From assembly GCF_016925635.1 (NCBI RefSeq), contig NZ_CP070490.1, positions 1 to 64,000 on the forward strand: 64,000 nt of DNA, in the 5' to 3' direction. Positions 63,316 to 64,000 of the stretch are shown one piece after another. A program made the translations under genes and the position numbers. The notes under the pieces were generated by a model. That model saw only the letters and a list, made by a program, of their open reading frames with translations. It made no database searches and was not told the origin of the DNA. Numbering within the stretch: the first letter of the stretch is position 1; each line of letters begins with the position of its first letter. This stretch comes from Lysinibacillus fusiformis (GTDB lineage: Bacteria > Bacillota > Bacilli > Bacillales_A > Planococcaceae).

Positions 63316-63370
63316 ATTCATTTATAGTAGATAGGCATGTTGATAAAAAAGATCGTAGAGCTCATTTCTT

Positions 63371-63417
63371 GAAACCTCCTCGACTGCTTACTCGTATAGA
63401 TAATGACTGGAGGTTTC
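63371..63417 (+). promoter_or_regulatory. Stem covering the ribosome site of the tubby-like gene
   Basis: GAAACCTCC (63371-63379) is perfectly complementary to GGAGGTTTC (63409-63417), which holds the Shine-Dalgarno of the gene at 63421. The 29-nt loop is unstructured. Confidence 0.55.
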
Positions 63418-63420
63418 TTT

Positions 63421-63957
63421 ATGGCAACATTTACACTTACCTATCCGAAAGGCTTTAAAAGCTTTACCGATATTCCGATCGTGAATGAACACAACGAAAC
63501 AGTATGTGTGCTTCAAAAAATGGAACGATCCTCTACTGGTAAAGTACTGAATGCTGTCTTGCTGGTAGCGGCACAGCAAACATTGCCTTATCGTTATGAA
63601 ACACGCACTACATTAGGTGCACCACTTTTTCAAGTACAATCGACCCTGTTAACAAAAGGAGTCAGCCATCAAATTGTCATGCCTAATGGTAGCTTGATAC
63701 CGATTCAACGGAAAACAGTGCAATTATTAGAATCCTCTTATTCATTCAAGATGGACGATTTAGAATTTCGTTTTGAAAAGGATTTTACCTCTATTGCTTA
63801 TTTATATTGCAATGATGAAAAGATTGCTAGTGCAAGCTCTATGGAAACTGAACTAGTACTTACAGGTATACAGTTTAAGCTTTTCCATACGGACGATATG
63901 CACTTTGTTGCACTCCTCGCAACCCTTTATCAAGCACTCTTTGCAATAACTACATAG
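63421..63957 (+). CDS. Tubby C-terminal-like (YxjI/LURP-one type) protein
   Basis: A 178-aa, strand-rich soluble protein; beta pattern (MATFTLTYPKGFKSFTDIPI, FQVQSTLLTKGVSHQIVMPN, then YSFKMDDLEFRFEKDF) is like the tubby-like/LURP-one family seen in Firmicutes, function unknown. The last ~20 residues form a hydrophobic helix (FVALLATLYQALFAI). ATG at 63421 follows GGAGGTTTCTTT; an ATG at 63403 lies before that site and was rejected. The window ends 43 bp later without another gene. Confidence 0.7.
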   Translation: MATFTLTYPKGFKSFTDIPIVNEHNETVCVLQKMERSSTGKVLNAVLLVAAQQTLPYRYETRTTLGAPLFQVQSTLLTKGVSHQIVMPNGSLIPIQRKTVQLLESSYSFKMDDLEFRFEKDFTSIAYLYCNDEKIASASSMETELVLTGIQFKLFHTDDMHFVALLATLYQALFAITT

Positions 63958-64000
63958 TCTAGATATAAACATGACAAAGGCATCGAGCGTCTAATTCTCG

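Noticed and set aside
1-64000. CRISPR arrays, tRNA/rRNA genes, intact IS elements, prophage genes
   Set aside because: None recognised on either strand; the only mobile-element trace is the recombinase remnant at 23962-24325.

Overview
This window is an AT-rich stretch of bacterial chromosome with very Bacillus-like gene order. It carries a cysteine-rich coat-type protein, Shine-Dalgarno sites matching AAGGAGG, many TTG/GTG starts and many T-tailed hairpins. The backbone matches the Bacillus subtilis yqfP-yqgG region, read here right to left: ispH, yqfQ/vrrA, cshB, nfo, yqfT, (znuC-znuB) zur, yqfW, ispG, yqfZ, yqgB, yqgC, sodA, pbpA, pstS. That order is split by large blocks of other genes. 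A Lysinibacillus-type or related Caryophanaceae/Planococcaceae genome is the best guess; this is inference from synteny and style, not a database result.

Left third (1-25 kb): pstS with a tandem Pho-box array, a pair of inverted GC-rich intergenic repeats, three methyl-accepting chemotaxis proteins (two of them tandem paralogues), a class B PBP, Mn-SOD, a Na/Pi cotransporter with a possible Pho box, the yqgB-yqfZ-ispG-yqfW run, a MerR regulator with an apparent ATT start before a CorC/CNNM-type Mg exporter, small hypothetical genes, a PP1-like phosphatase behind a structured leader, and an ECF sigma/anti-sigma pair bounded by similar short repeats and next to a decayed serine recombinase.

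Middle (25-47 kb): a decayed gene-poor stretch, ctaB/cyoE, an esterase, a TPR protein, an anchored thioredoxin-like protein, a YhgE/Pip membrane protein and a PCYCGC lipoprotein. Next is a complete ydaJKLMN-type exopolysaccharide operon, whose YdaK keeps the c-di-GMP I-site but has lost GGDEF. Then come isochorismatase, serC, a coat-like gene, znuC-znuB-zur under a Zur-like box, yqfT, nfo and cshB.

Right third (47-64 kb): bdhA; a kdp system with kdpF-A-B-C on the minus strand, an extra 30-aa ORF ahead of kdpF, and divergent kdpD-kdpE, all around a nearly perfect palindrome; vrrA and ispH; a complete C4-dicarboxylate module (dctR-dctS divergent from dctB, then dctP); and a tubby-like protein whose ribosome site lies in a predicted stem.

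No rRNA, tRNA, CRISPR array, intact insertion sequence or prophage was seen. Nothing here looks like a wholly new multi-gene system. The unusual content lies in translation-start architecture (ATT start, hairpins at or covering ribosome sites), compact operators, very small ORFs, and the c-di-GMP receptor logic of the yda operon.
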